In this document: one piece after another, positions 26,167 to 33,922 of the stretch
How the letters are laid out: each line of letters begins with the position of its first letter
Numbering within the stretch: the first letter of the stretch is position 1
Source of the DNA: DATATB01 sp036268995
Lineage (GTDB): Bacteria > Planctomycetota > Planctomycetia > Pirellulales > PNKZ01
Direction of reading: 5' to 3'
Length of the DNA: 64,000 nt
NCBI GenBank assembly: GCA_036268995.1
Contig: DATATB010000036.1
Span: 1 to 64,000 of the forward strand
Translations under genes and position numbers: made by a program
Notes under the pieces: model-generated
The model's input: the letters and a program-made list of their open reading frames with translations, nothing else
What the model was told of the DNA's origin: nothing
The model's database searches: none

Positions 26167-26224
26167 GAAAAAGCCGCGCTTCGTCGGTCGCACCGCGATG
26201 GCGGGCCACCGGCGAAGCGCGGCT
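26167..26224 (-). terminator. Intrinsic terminator for the 63-residue minus-strand gene
   Basis: On the minus strand AGCCGCGCTTCG (26224-26213) pairs with CGAAGCGCGGCT (26183-26172), a perfect 12-bp stem, followed at once by TTTT at 26171-26168 (five T counting the last stem base). It lies 31 bases after the stop of the gene at 26256-26447 and touches the stop codon of the convergent oxidoreductase gene. Confidence 0.75.
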
Positions 26225-26255
26225 CGATTCGATTCGGCCGCACACACCGCCGCAA

Positions 26256-26447
26256 CTATTCGCCGCAAGGCGAGAGCACGAGTTCCCAAAATTGCGCGAC
26301 GCGCTGCGAAATCTCGCGGCGGCGTGCCCGCTCGTCATCGCTCCAACTGGCGCGGATCATCGCCGCGCGGCGGTGAATGGCGGCCTGCGTCGGGCAGCTT
26401 TTGGTCCCGTCGCGGCGCTCGTTGCGGTGTCGGTTTGCATGGGCCAT
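26256..26447 (-). CDS. Small basic protein of unknown function
   Basis: A 63-residue protein starting MAHANRHRNERRDG. I take the ATG at 26447 because GAGGTG lies five bases upstream. The C-terminal half, 'AAIHRRAAMIRASWSDDERA' then 'RRREISQRVAQFWEL', is a charged amphipathic helix pair. Support for a real gene is the ribosome-binding site, the intrinsic terminator just downstream (26167-26224) and the sensible composition. Function unknown; the basic, helical character would suit nucleic-acid binding, but that is a guess. Confidence 0.55.
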   Translation of the reverse strand: MAHANRHRNERRDGTKSCPTQAAIHRRAAMIRASWSDDERARRREISQRVAQFWELVLSPCGE

Positions 26448-26903
26448 AGTGCACCTCATCCTGTCCAGTGCGGCAACGCTGATCTCAGTCGCAAAAGTCT
26501 GGGCGTCGCCTGGTTCGTAGTTATTTAGCTTTGGCTATAAGCGGCCAAAATGACGTTTGGTCCCCTGAGTGAGCACTTGCGGTGCCAAACTCGTGCAACG
26601 CGGTCCAAGTAGCGGGGTCGATTCGCGCTAAACTCTGTCCGCCGTTGTCTCTGGGGAATTTCGCCCCGACCGCTACCAAACCATCCGCTAGCCGGTGAGC
26701 TGCTGCTCGAATCGAAGCCGATCTGGCAGGCACGGGGCCGAATCGGCGCCGCATGCGTCCCAATTGCCTGCCAAAAACGGCAAATGCATCGGGCTTTTGT
26801 GTTTTTCCCGTTAGCTCGCAATGCCCCGGGTGGCCGGTGGCGCTGCTGGCTTGCTACAATTCGACGCGCACCCCGAGGCGTCTCATTTTGAGGATTGCGT
26901 ATC
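26448..26903. other. Intergenic stretch without a recognisable gene
   Basis: About 456 bp between the divergent 63-residue gene and the deoxyhypusine synthase-like gene. Reading frames here are short and lack ribosome-binding sites or familiar motifs. The right end carries the ribosome-binding site GAGGA (26890-26894) of the next gene. Both genes' promoters must lie here; I cannot place them. Confidence 0.5.
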
Positions 26904-27959
26904 ATGTTCGATAAGCGGCAACTGCTGTCCCAAACGATCGAACATATCGATATCACGCAGCACCATGTCGTTCCGCTGGTGCAGTCGATGCGGAACATGG
27001 CCTTTTCGGCCCGGGACCTGGCCCGCGCGGCCGAGATCTACGACCGCATGCTGCAAGACGACGAGTGCGGCATCATCCTCTGCCTGGCCGGCTCGCTGAT
27101 CAGCGCGGGCCTGAAAAAAGTGTTCGTCGACCTGGTGCGCAACCGGATGGTGGACGCCATCGTCAGCACGGGGGCCAACATCGTCGACCAGGATTTCTTC
27201 GAGGGGCTGGGATTCAAGCACTACGTGGCCGAGGAGCGGCTCAAGGCCGGCCTGCACGACGGCGAGTTGCGCGAGCTGCACATCGACCGCATCTACGACA
27301 CGCTGATCGACGAGGACGAGCTGCGTGCTTGCGACGACAGGACCCGCGAGATCGCCGACTCGTTGCCGCCGCGGCCGCATTCGTCGCGCGAGTTCATTCG
27401 CGAGATGGGCGGCTATCTCGACGCGCACGCCAAGAACCGCGAATCGATCGTGCTGGCTGCTTATGAGCAGGAAGTGCCGATCTTCTGTCCGGCGTTTTCG
27501 GATTGCTCGGCCGGCTTCGGCCTGGTCGCGCATCAGCACGCCCGGGGCGACCGCCCCAAGGTTTCGCTCGACAGCGCCAAGGACTTTTATGAGCTGACGC
27601 AGTTGAAGATCAAGTGCCCGACGACAGGCATCCTGATGATCGGCGGCGGCGTGCCCAAGAATTTTACGCAGGACATCGTGGTGGCGGCCGAGATCCTGGG
27701 CTTCGAGGCGCCGATGCACAAGTACGCGGTGCAAGTCACGGTGGCCGATGTGCGCGATGGGGCCCTATCCAGCTCGACGCTGAAAGAGGCCAGCAGTTGG
27801 GGCAAGGTCGACACGGCCTTCGAGCAGATGGTATTTTGCGAGGCCACGCTAGCCGTGCCCTTGATCGCCGGCTACGCCTATCACCGCGGCGCCTGGCAGC
27901 AGCGAACGGCGCGGCGCTGGACTGGGCTGCTGGATACCGCGCAGCCGGTGAATCCCTGA
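26904..27959 (+). CDS. Deoxyhypusine synthase family protein (homospermidine synthase-like)
   Basis: A 351-residue protein of the deoxyhypusine synthase (DHS) family. ATG 26904 is chosen with GAGGA nine bases upstream. The NAD-binding region is recognisable ('IILCLAGSLISAGLKKVFVD', 'VDAIVSTGANIVDQDFFEGLG') and the catalytic lysine is Lys301 in 'KEASSWGKVDTAFEQMVF', matching the EAVSWGK active site of eukaryotic DHS. Bacteria lack eIF5A, so bacterial homologues are thought to transfer the aminobutyl group of spermidine to a small amine, giving homospermidine, or to an unknown acceptor. Cytoplasmic, NAD-dependent. No polyamine genes are adjacent. Confidence 0.9.
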   Translation: MFDKRQLLSQTIEHIDITQHHVVPLVQSMRNMAFSARDLARAAEIYDRMLQDDECGIILCLAGSLISAGLKKVFVDLVRNRMVDAIVSTGANIVDQDFFEGLGFKHYVAEERLKAGLHDGELRELHIDRIYDTLIDEDELRACDDRTREIADSLPPRPHSSREFIREMGGYLDAHAKNRESIVLAAYEQEVPIFCPAFSDCSAGFGLVAHQHARGDRPKVSLDSAKDFYELTQLKIKCPTTGILMIGGGVPKNFTQDIVVAAEILGFEAPMHKYAVQVTVADVRDGALSSSTLKEASSWGKVDTAFEQMVFCEATLAVPLIAGYAYHRGAWQQRTARRWTGLLDTAQPVNP

Positions 27960-27975
27960 CGCGGGGCAGTTGTCC

Positions 27976-28004
27976 GTGGTCAGTTGTCCGTTGCAACTGA
28001 CCAC
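27976..28004. repeat. Short palindrome between convergent genes
   Basis: GTGGTCAGTTG (27976-27986) is inverted at 27994-28004 (CAACTGACCAC) with a 7-base loop; the flanks carry further repeats of CAGTTGTCCG and CTGACCA. It sits in the 59-bp gap between two convergent genes, with no T-run. Confidence 0.6.
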
Positions 28005-28018
28005 TGACCACTGACCAG

Positions 28019-29326
28019 TTAAAGTGCGCGTCGGATGCGGCGTGGGGGACGGCCGCCGCGACCCAGTAGCTGGGGCACGGACTTCTTCGGCGGCTCGTTC
28101 TCGGCCGTGGCTTCGTCGGCCTGCTCACCCGGCGCGGGCCGGGCTTCGCCATCGGGATGGGCCTGCGGACGCTTGGAGAAGGCTTCAAAGCCCTCGATCT
28201 CGTCGCGCTTGAGCAACCGCTCGATGCGCATCTCGATGCGCGTCAGCTCGGCGCCTTCTTCGGGCGTGATGAAGGTGTAGGCCACGCCCTCGCGACCCAT
28301 TCGGCCGGTGCGGCCGACGCGATGCACGTAGTCGTCGGCGAAGGCCGGTACGTCGTAGTTGATGATGTGCGAGATATTGGTCACGTCGATGCCGCGGCCG
28401 ACGACGTCGGTGGCGACCAGGAAGCGGACGTTCCCCTCGCGAAAGGCGGCCATCACCCGGTCACGGACGTTCTGCTGCAAGTCGCCGTGAATGCAGTCGA
28501 CGCCCTGGAACTTCTTTTTCAGATGCTGAAACACCCGCTCGGTGCCGCGCTTGGTACGGCAAAAGATAATCGACTGCCGCGGATCCTCGCGCTTGATCAG
28601 CTTGGCCAGCAGCTCGAACTTCTTGGTCGGATCGACCGTGAAATAGAACTGCTCGATCGTCTCGACCGCCACTTCGCCGGAGGAGAAGTTCAGCGTCTCG
28701 GGATCGCGCATGTAGCGCTTGGACAGCCGCTCGACCGGCGGCGGCACCGTGGCGCTCAGCAGCAGCGTTTGCCGCGAGCTGGGGCAGCGACGCAGAATTT
28801 TTTCGATGTCGGGCCGGAAGCCGATGTCCAGCATGCGGTCGGCCTCGTCGAGCACGACGACTTTCAGCTCGCCCAGCGCGATCGTGTTGCGGCTCAGATG
28901 GTCCAGCAGCCGTCCCGGCGTGCCGATCACCACGTCGACGCCCCGTTTGAGCTTTTCGATCTGGCTGCGGATCGGCTTGCCGCCATAGATGGCCACGGCA
29001 TGCAGCTTGCGGCCGTGCGCCAGCTTGACCATTTCCTCGCGAACCTGCACCGCCAGTTCACGCGTCGGCACCAGGATCAGTGCTTGCGGGTCGCGGTGCT
29101 TGCCGATGCTGATCGTTTCCAGAATGGGAATGACGAAGGCGGCCGTCTTGCCGGTGCCGGTGCGGGCTTGCCCGAGCACGTCGACGCCGGCCATCGCGCG
29201 CGGGATCAATCCCGATTGAATCGGCGTGGGCTGCTGATAGCCAGCCTCGCTCAAAGCGGCCAGCATCGTGGCCGATAGTCCCAGCGGTTCGAAACCTGAT
29301 TCCGTTTCGACGGTTGAATGCGACAA
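28019..29326 (-). CDS. DEAD-box RNA helicase (RhlE-like)
   Basis: A 435-residue helicase if started at TTG 29326, which has GGGAG five bases upstream; an upstream in-frame ATG at 29428 would add 34 residues of unlikely composition. All core motifs are seen: Q motif 'PTPIQ', I 'ARTGTGKT', Ia 'PTRELA', Ib 'TPGR', II 'DEAD', III 'SAT', V 'ATDVVGRGID', VI 'HRVGRTGR'. The tail ('GRGGRPPRRIRRAL') is basic and RNA-binding-like. It should unwind short RNA duplexes in ribosome assembly or RNA turnover, in the cytoplasm. Confidence 0.93.
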   Translation of the reverse strand: MSHSTVETESGFEPLGLSATMLAALSEAGYQQPTPIQSGLIPRAMAGVDVLGQARTGTGKTAAFVIPILETISIGKHRDPQALILVPTRELAVQVREEMVKLAHGRKLHAVAIYGGKPIRSQIEKLKRGVDVVIGTPGRLLDHLSRNTIALGELKVVVLDEADRMLDIGFRPDIEKILRRCPSSRQTLLLSATVPPPVERLSKRYMRDPETLNFSSGEVAVETIEQFYFTVDPTKKFELLAKLIKREDPRQSIIFCRTKRGTERVFQHLKKKFQGVDCIHGDLQQNVRDRVMAAFREGNVRFLVATDVVGRGIDVTNISHIINYDVPAFADDYVHRVGRTGRMGREGVAYTFITPEEGAELTRIEMRIERLLKRDEIEGFEAFSKRPQAHPDGEARPAPGEQADEATAENEPPKKSVPQLLGRGGRPPRRIRRAL

Positions 29327-29578
29327 AGTAGCTCCCTGGCGGCGCTCCCGGCTGGGCCTCGAATGCCGTAAAGCGGCAAAAGGCCGACGGCCGGCCGGAT
29401 CGGTGGACTCACATCCCTGCGTCCACATTCCGCCGCATTTTTGGCCGGCGGGGGCTAGCAGGGCCCGGTTCTTTTTCCTTAAAGGTAGCTGCTAAAAGCG
29501 TTTAGTCAATCCGGCAACTGCCGTTTCATGCCACGGCTGGCCGGCGCTCGGCGACCGGTTGCCGCACACGCCCCGCAG

Positions 29579-29631
29579 AAAAAACGCTAGGCCGGCCTGC
29601 TCCTCCCAAGATGCGGAAGAGCGGGCCGGCC
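29579..29631 (-). terminator. Intrinsic terminator of the histone-like gene
   Basis: On the minus strand GGCCGGCC-c-GCTC (29631-29619) pairs with GAGC-a-GGCCGGCC (29602-29590) around a 16-base loop; after five more bases a T6 run corresponds to A at 29579-29584. It is about 80 bases after the stop of the histone-like gene. Confidence 0.65.
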
Positions 29632-29711
29632 TTTCTCGTCGTAGTTGTCGGCCACGCGGGCCGAGAATCGCGCCTGCGAAAGACTGAGCTGTTCGGCTCA
29701 GCGCCAATGCG

Positions 29712-29861
29712 TTACCGCGTGGCCTTCTTCGCCTTCTTGGCCGGCTTGCGAGCCGAAGCCTTCTTCGTCGACTGCTTAGCAACCTTCGCCTTGGGCGAAC
29801 GCTTGGCAGTCGTCTTCTTGCTCTTGGCAGCCGGCTTCTTGGTCGTCTTCTTTGTCGCCAT
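29712..29861 (-). CDS. Histone H1-like lysine-rich DNA-binding protein
   Basis: A 49-residue protein, MATKKTTKKPAAKSKKTTAK onward, made almost only of Lys, Ala, Thr, Arg, Ser and Pro. ATG 29861 is chosen with GAGGAG and AAGGAT upstream. Such proteins resemble the C-terminal tail of histone H1 and chlamydial Hc1/Hc2 and bind DNA through charge; they are frequent in Planctomycetes and relatives. A nucleoid-compacting role is likely but not shown. It has its own downstream terminator, so it is probably monocistronic. Confidence 0.82.
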   Translation of the reverse strand: MATKKTTKKPAAKSKKTTAKRSPKAKVAKQSTKKASARKPAKKAKKATR

Positions 29862-30155
29862 ATCCTTGGCTCCTCGCTGACACGAATCGAGCACCCAAAT
29901 AGAATCGGGCGGAATTCCCCTTGGATGCCCTGCGAGGGGAGTCGCCAATCGAATACGCTGGAATCGAGTTTGAGCAGTGATGCGACGAGCCAAAGCTCAC
30001 CCTCGCGTGCCCAAGTTCGCGCATTGGAGCAAGTTTTCCCACTTCGGGTCAAGGCTGATTGGCCCTTTGGTAGGGAGTTCGTGATTAATCAAACCTGAAA
30101 AACGGGACGCGCACAGGTTGAAGCGCCGGCGCTGAACCGAAAGAATCGTGGCTGC

Positions 30156-31694
30156 ATGCAATCATTTGAGACACTCCTGACAACGCTCGGCTCGCTCTCG
30201 CAAGTGGCGCCGGTCGATTGCGCGCAGCTCGCAGCGAAGCTGATCGAAACCATTGCCGACGATGCTGATCGCTTGCCGGACGTGCTGCATGCGCTGCGGA
30301 TGGCGGCCACGCCCGATGACACGGCTGCCGCCGATCGATTGCTGGACCGGCTGCTCGCCAGGCTGCCGCCTTCACTCCGCGTTTCGCTTGATGAACGAGC
30401 CATCGACGACCTGTCGCAGCTCTATCGCCGTCTGCCCAACACGGGCTCGTCGCGGCAGCGACTGCTGCGGCTGCTGGCCGCCGATGGCCGAACGCTGGCG
30501 CTGCGGACCTTCGCCGAGTTGCTCGCCAGCGATCCTCCGCACGGCGACCAGGAAGCGGCACTGGCCTTTGTGCCGCTGTTTCAAAGCCGCACGCTGGCGG
30601 CCGAGGCCTTGTTTCCGCGATTGTTCGATTGCCTCGAGCATCCGGCTTTGGCGGCGATTGTTCTCGATTTATCGAATTACTTGTTTCGCAAAGGCCTGGT
30701 TGCTCGGCATCCGGCCTCTGAGCGTGCCACGCTGTTGGCGGCGCTGCTGCAAAACCTGGTTCGCCGGCTGGGGAAGATCGAAGAACAGCCCGGCGAATAT
30801 GCGACGTCGCCGCAGCAGCTCAATCGCATCATCGGCGAAAGCGTGGCGCTGGTGGTCTCGCTGTGCGATAGCTTGGCCTTGCTCGGCAATGCAGAAGTTG
30901 CGTCCAAATTGTACGAGGCGCTCGAACTGCGCCACCGCCGTGTGCGGACCGAAGCGGCCGCCGCCTTGCTGCGACTGGGAGACGATGCAGGACTCGACAC
31001 GCTCGTGGCCATGACGGCCGAACCCGTCGTTCGCACGCGGGCGCTCAGCTACCTGGAAGAGTTGGGCAGGCTCGACCGTGTGCCGGCCAATCGCGCCAGT
31101 CCCGCGGCCCGGGCTGAAGGTTCTCTGGCAGCCTGGCTGGCCGAGCCGGCGCATTTCGGCGTGCCGCCCGGCGGATTGGAATTGGTTGACGCGCGGCGGC
31201 AGCACTGGCCGGGTTTCGAACAACCGCTGGATTGTTTTTTGTTTCGGTTCGAATATCGCGTCGGTAATCAAATGCTCGCTAGCGTCGGCATTGCCGGCCC
31301 CGTGGCGCATGCTTTCATGTGCGATTTGCAGGACCTTTCGCCCGACGATATCTATGCGGCCTATGCCGGCTGGTTTGCCGAACACGCAGAGATCCGGCAA
31401 ACGCCGGCCGACGGCCTTTCGCCGGACCAGCAGGAGGCTTGGCGCTCGGTTGCCGACGACATTGAGGCGGCCGGCTACCAGGAAATCGAGTTGGTATTGC
31501 GCGGCGTGTTCTTCGGCCGCGAACAATGGGTCGCCAAGGCTGAGCGGCATGGCTTGGGCGGCGTGCTGGTGGTGGACGACGGCCACGTCGCCTGGTATCC
31601 GCAGCCGCAGACCAAACGCCCGCCCGGCCCCATCGTGATGTACGACATTCACAAAGGCCGCGAGCTGCTGCGGGCGTTCAACCCGGAAGACTGA
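30156..31694 (+). CDS. Large helical-repeat protein of unknown function
   Basis: A 512-residue cytoplasmic protein. Residues 1-300 are alpha-helical repeats of the HEAT/ARM kind (for example 'LEHPALAAIVLDLSNYLFRKG', 'VASKLYEALELRHRRVRTEA', 'AAALLRLGDDAGLDTLVAM'). The C-terminal 190 residues are a mixed domain: 'AEPAHFGVPPGGLELVDARR', 'QHWPGFEQPLDCFLFRFEY' and 'DLQDLSPDDIYAAYAGWFAEH'. The latter half resembles a conserved domain attached to HEAT repeats in planctomycetal proteins, whose role is unknown. No signal peptide or membrane segment. Stands alone between the histone-like and CsbD genes. Confidence 0.78.
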   Translation: MQSFETLLTTLGSLSQVAPVDCAQLAAKLIETIADDADRLPDVLHALRMAATPDDTAAADRLLDRLLARLPPSLRVSLDERAIDDLSQLYRRLPNTGSSRQRLLRLLAADGRTLALRTFAELLASDPPHGDQEAALAFVPLFQSRTLAAEALFPRLFDCLEHPALAAIVLDLSNYLFRKGLVARHPASERATLLAALLQNLVRRLGKIEEQPGEYATSPQQLNRIIGESVALVVSLCDSLALLGNAEVASKLYEALELRHRRVRTEAAAALLRLGDDAGLDTLVAMTAEPVVRTRALSYLEELGRLDRVPANRASPAARAEGSLAAWLAEPAHFGVPPGGLELVDARRQHWPGFEQPLDCFLFRFEYRVGNQMLASVGIAGPVAHAFMCDLQDLSPDDIYAAYAGWFAEHAEIRQTPADGLSPDQQEAWRSVADDIEAAGYQEIELVLRGVFFGREQWVAKAERHGLGGVLVVDDGHVAWYPQPQTKRPPGPIVMYDIHKGRELLRAFNPED

Positions 31695-31708
31695 CGGACG
31701 GAAAAACA

Positions 31709-31816
31709 ATTGAACAGAAGGACGCTAAGAAGGAAAGAAAAAGAAAAGGTCCGGGCGCTGCAAGCGACCACTTATCTTCTTAATTTTCTTCGCGCTCTTT
31801 GCGGCCTTCTGTTCAA
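31709..31816. repeat. Inverted repeat 'TTGAACAGAAGG' element
   Basis: TTGAACAGAAGG (31710-31721) is inverted at 31805-31816 (CCTTCTGTTCAA). The inside is A-rich on the left (AAGGAAAGAAAAAGAAAAGG) and T-rich on the right, so the arms extend imperfectly and could form a long stem. It fills the gap between two convergent genes (30156-31694 and the CsbD gene). Confidence 0.65.
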
Positions 31817-31877
31817 ATCAATTCAAAATTACGGCCGGCGATCGCTGGTATTCACCTCAGCTGTCTCCGGCGGCCGA

Positions 31878-32057
31878 TTAGGGCTCTTGGGCCTTTTTCG
31901 CGACGTCTTTGACCTTGTCGACCACCTTGCTCGCGGCCTGTTTCACTTTGCCGGAAGCCTGGTCGATTTTGCCTTCCCGCCGCAATTGATCGTTGTCGAG
32001 AGCGGCGCCTGCCGCTTCCTTCGCGCGACCCTTGAGTTCTTCGCCCTTGCCGGCCAT
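31878..32057 (-). CDS. CsbD family stress-response protein
   Basis: A 59-residue protein: MAGKGEELKGRAKEAAGAAL then 'DNDQLRREGKIDQASGKVKQ' and a Lys/Val/Ala-rich helix. The G-(K)-x-x-x-x-K-G-x-x-K-E-x-x-G motif and 'L.REGK.DQ..GK.KQ' define the CsbD family. Members are abundant, unfolded-to-helical stress proteins controlled by general stress sigma factors in Bacillus; their activity is unknown. ATG 32057 has GGGAG eight bases upstream. A strong minus-strand hairpin with a T-run lies in the leader at 32084-32130. Confidence 0.88.
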   Translation of the reverse strand: MAGKGEELKGRAKEAAGAALDNDQLRREGKIDQASGKVKQAASKVVDKVKDVAKKAQEP

Positions 32058-32083
32058 CGTGCTTCTCCCTTTGCTAGGTGCAT

Positions 32084-32130
32084 AAAAAAACCCCCGGACT
32101 GCGCGACACCAGGGTCGCGCAAACCGGGGG
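32084..32130 (-). terminator. Strong intrinsic terminator or attenuator upstream of the CsbD gene
   Basis: On the minus strand CCCCCGG (32130-32124) and TGCGCGAC (32121-32114) pair with GTCGCGCA (32107-32100) and CCGGGGG (32097-32091), a 15-bp stem with one 2x2 internal loop and a 6-base loop, followed at once by T7 (32090-32084). The only gene downstream is CsbD, 27 bases on; no minus-strand gene lies just upstream. Confidence 0.75.
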
Positions 32131-32372
32131 CGGTCCTCGCCAGATACAGGCACCAAGCGGTCCGACGAGGCAAGCCGAACCTTTGGTGGCGTTGGAATCC
32201 TACGGTCACCGCCCGCGCGGGCAAGGGCCACGGTGTCGTCAGCCGCTTGGAAGCGGGCCACGGCGCGACTATGATGACCGGACGCTAGCGGGCTGGAGTT
32301 CGTGCATTTTGCGGCCTCGAGGCGGCCCGCAGAGTTCGCTGGCGCAAGGTCTTGCGTGTGAGGAGCTTATTC

Positions 32373-33569
32373 ATGGCGGCTATTTCGAAAATCGTGCAAG
32401 GCATCGAGCCTTCGGCCACTTTGGCGATGGCTGCCAAAGCCCGCGAACTGAAGGCGGCCGGCCGCACGATTTACGATTTCAGTCTGGGCGAGCCGGACTT
32501 CAATACTCCCGAGCACATTTGCCAGGCGGCGATCGAAGCCATGCGCTCGGGCCGCACGCATTACACGGCCGCCTCCGGCATCCCCGAGCTCAAGACGGCC
32601 GTGGTGCGGCAATATGCCGAGCGGCACGGTTTGGAGTTCAACCCGCAGCAGGTGGTGGTCTCCAACGGGGCCAAGCATGCCCTGCACAATGCGTTCACGG
32701 CGCTTTTGAACCCGGGCGACGAGGTGGTGATTCCGGCCCCGTACTGGGTCAGCTATGCCGACCTGGTCAAGCTCCCCGGCGGCCTGCCGAAGATCGTGCC
32801 CACCCGCCAGGACAACGACTTCAAGCTCACGCCGCAACAGCTGCGGCAGGCCATTACGCCGAAGACGCGGATGCTGCTACTGTGTTCGCCCTCGAATCCG
32901 ACCGGCAGCATGTACTCGCGCGACGAACTGGCCGAGCTGGCCGACGTGGCGATCGAAAAAGACCTGGTGGTGGTCACAGACGAAATCTACGAGCGGCTCG
33001 TGTACGGGCAGCACAAGTTTGCGGCCTTTGCCACCCTGCGGCCGGGTTTGGCTGATCGCACCGTCACGGTCAACGGCGTGAGCAAAGCCTATGCGATGAC
33101 CGGCTGGCGCATCGGCTGGACGATCGCACCGCCGGCGGTGGCCAAAGCCATCGACAACCTGCAAAGCCAGGAAACCAGTTGCCCCTCGAGCGTCAGTCAG
33201 TATGCGGCGGTCGCTGCGCTGACCGGCCCGCAGCAATGTGTAGACCAGATGCTCGAGCAGTTTGCCGCGCGGCGCGAGTTTGTCCGCCGGCGGCTGGCTG
33301 AAATGCCGAACTTGAGTTGCCCGGAAATGGGCGGGGCCTTTTACGCGTTTATCAATATCCAGGCGCACTTGGGCCGGAGCTACAACGGCGCTCAGGTGAA
33401 CACGTCGAGCCAATGGTGCCTGGAACTGCTCGCCCAGCAGGGCGTCGCGACCGTACAAGGATCGGCCTTTGGCACCGAGGGCTATGCCCGGCTGTCGTAT
33501 GCCACGAGCATGCAGAACCTGGAAGCCGGCCTGGCCGGGATCGACGCATTTGTGCGCTCCGCGCGCTGA
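32373..33569 (+). CDS. Pyridoxal-phosphate aspartate aminotransferase, class I
   Basis: A 398-residue aminotransferase of the Thermus-like aspartate aminotransferase subgroup (Ib). ATG 32373 is chosen with GTGAGGAG seven bases upstream. Key segments: 'DFSLGEPDFNTPEHI', 'VVVSNGAKHALHNAFTAL', 'CSPSNPTGSMYSRDEL' (substrate-binding Asn), 'VTDEIYERLVY' (Asp and Tyr) and 'VNGVSKAYAMTGWRIGW' (Lys that binds the cofactor). The final arginine is in 'GYARLSYATS'. It transfers the amino group between aspartate or related amino acids and 2-oxoglutarate, in the cytoplasm. Two hairpins follow the gene and probably end its transcript. Confidence 0.94.
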   Translation: MAAISKIVQGIEPSATLAMAAKARELKAAGRTIYDFSLGEPDFNTPEHICQAAIEAMRSGRTHYTAASGIPELKTAVVRQYAERHGLEFNPQQVVVSNGAKHALHNAFTALLNPGDEVVIPAPYWVSYADLVKLPGGLPKIVPTRQDNDFKLTPQQLRQAITPKTRMLLLCSPSNPTGSMYSRDELAELADVAIEKDLVVVTDEIYERLVYGQHKFAAFATLRPGLADRTVTVNGVSKAYAMTGWRIGWTIAPPAVAKAIDNLQSQETSCPSSVSQYAAVAALTGPQQCVDQMLEQFAARREFVRRRLAEMPNLSCPEMGGAFYAFINIQAHLGRSYNGAQVNTSSQWCLELLAQQGVATVQGSAFGTEGYARLSYATSMQNLEAGLAGIDAFVRSAR

Positions 33570-33593
33570 GATGACGAGCGGCGCGTGAGAGTT

Positions 33594-33648
33594 CCGCGAC
33601 CAGCGGTCGCGGCTTTATGACGAGCGCATGCGCGCTGAGCGTCATAAA
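33594..33648. terminator. Two consecutive hairpins after the aminotransferase gene
   Basis: First stem CCGCGACC-AGC-GGTCGCGG (33594-33612) is followed by CTTTATG. Second stem TTTATGACG (33614-33622) pairs with CGTCATAAA (33640-33648) around the inner palindrome GCGCATGCGC. The first could terminate transcription weakly; the second is palindromic and may act in either direction. Confidence 0.45.
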
Positions 33649-33922
33649 CGGTAGCGATTAGGAAAAGCTGGACGCCTGGCCGCGAGTCTTCCGAATTTAC
33701 GGAAGTCGCGGGTTTGGAAATCGCGCGGAAACGTGCCGGCGACCGCATCTAAACCCAAGGGGTGCTTCAATCCCGAGCACCTTTCTGGTAAGGTTCAAAA
33801 CGAAATTCATTCGCTGCCACCGGCATAATCGTCAAAACTTGCCGCTGTGCTGGTCTCGGGAGGGTACTCTGAGTGCGATGGTTCCCAGCGATTGAATTTG
33901 CGAGAGCCCGGAGCGTGTGCGG

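Noticed and set aside
26525..26998. A 157-codon minus-strand frame in the gap before the deoxyhypusine synthase-like gene
   Set aside because: It overlaps that gene's start, has no ribosome-binding site or recognisable motif, and its composition looks random.
28157..29278. A 373-codon plus-strand frame in the helicase region
   Set aside because: Antisense shadow of the DEAD-box helicase; all helicase motifs are on the minus strand.
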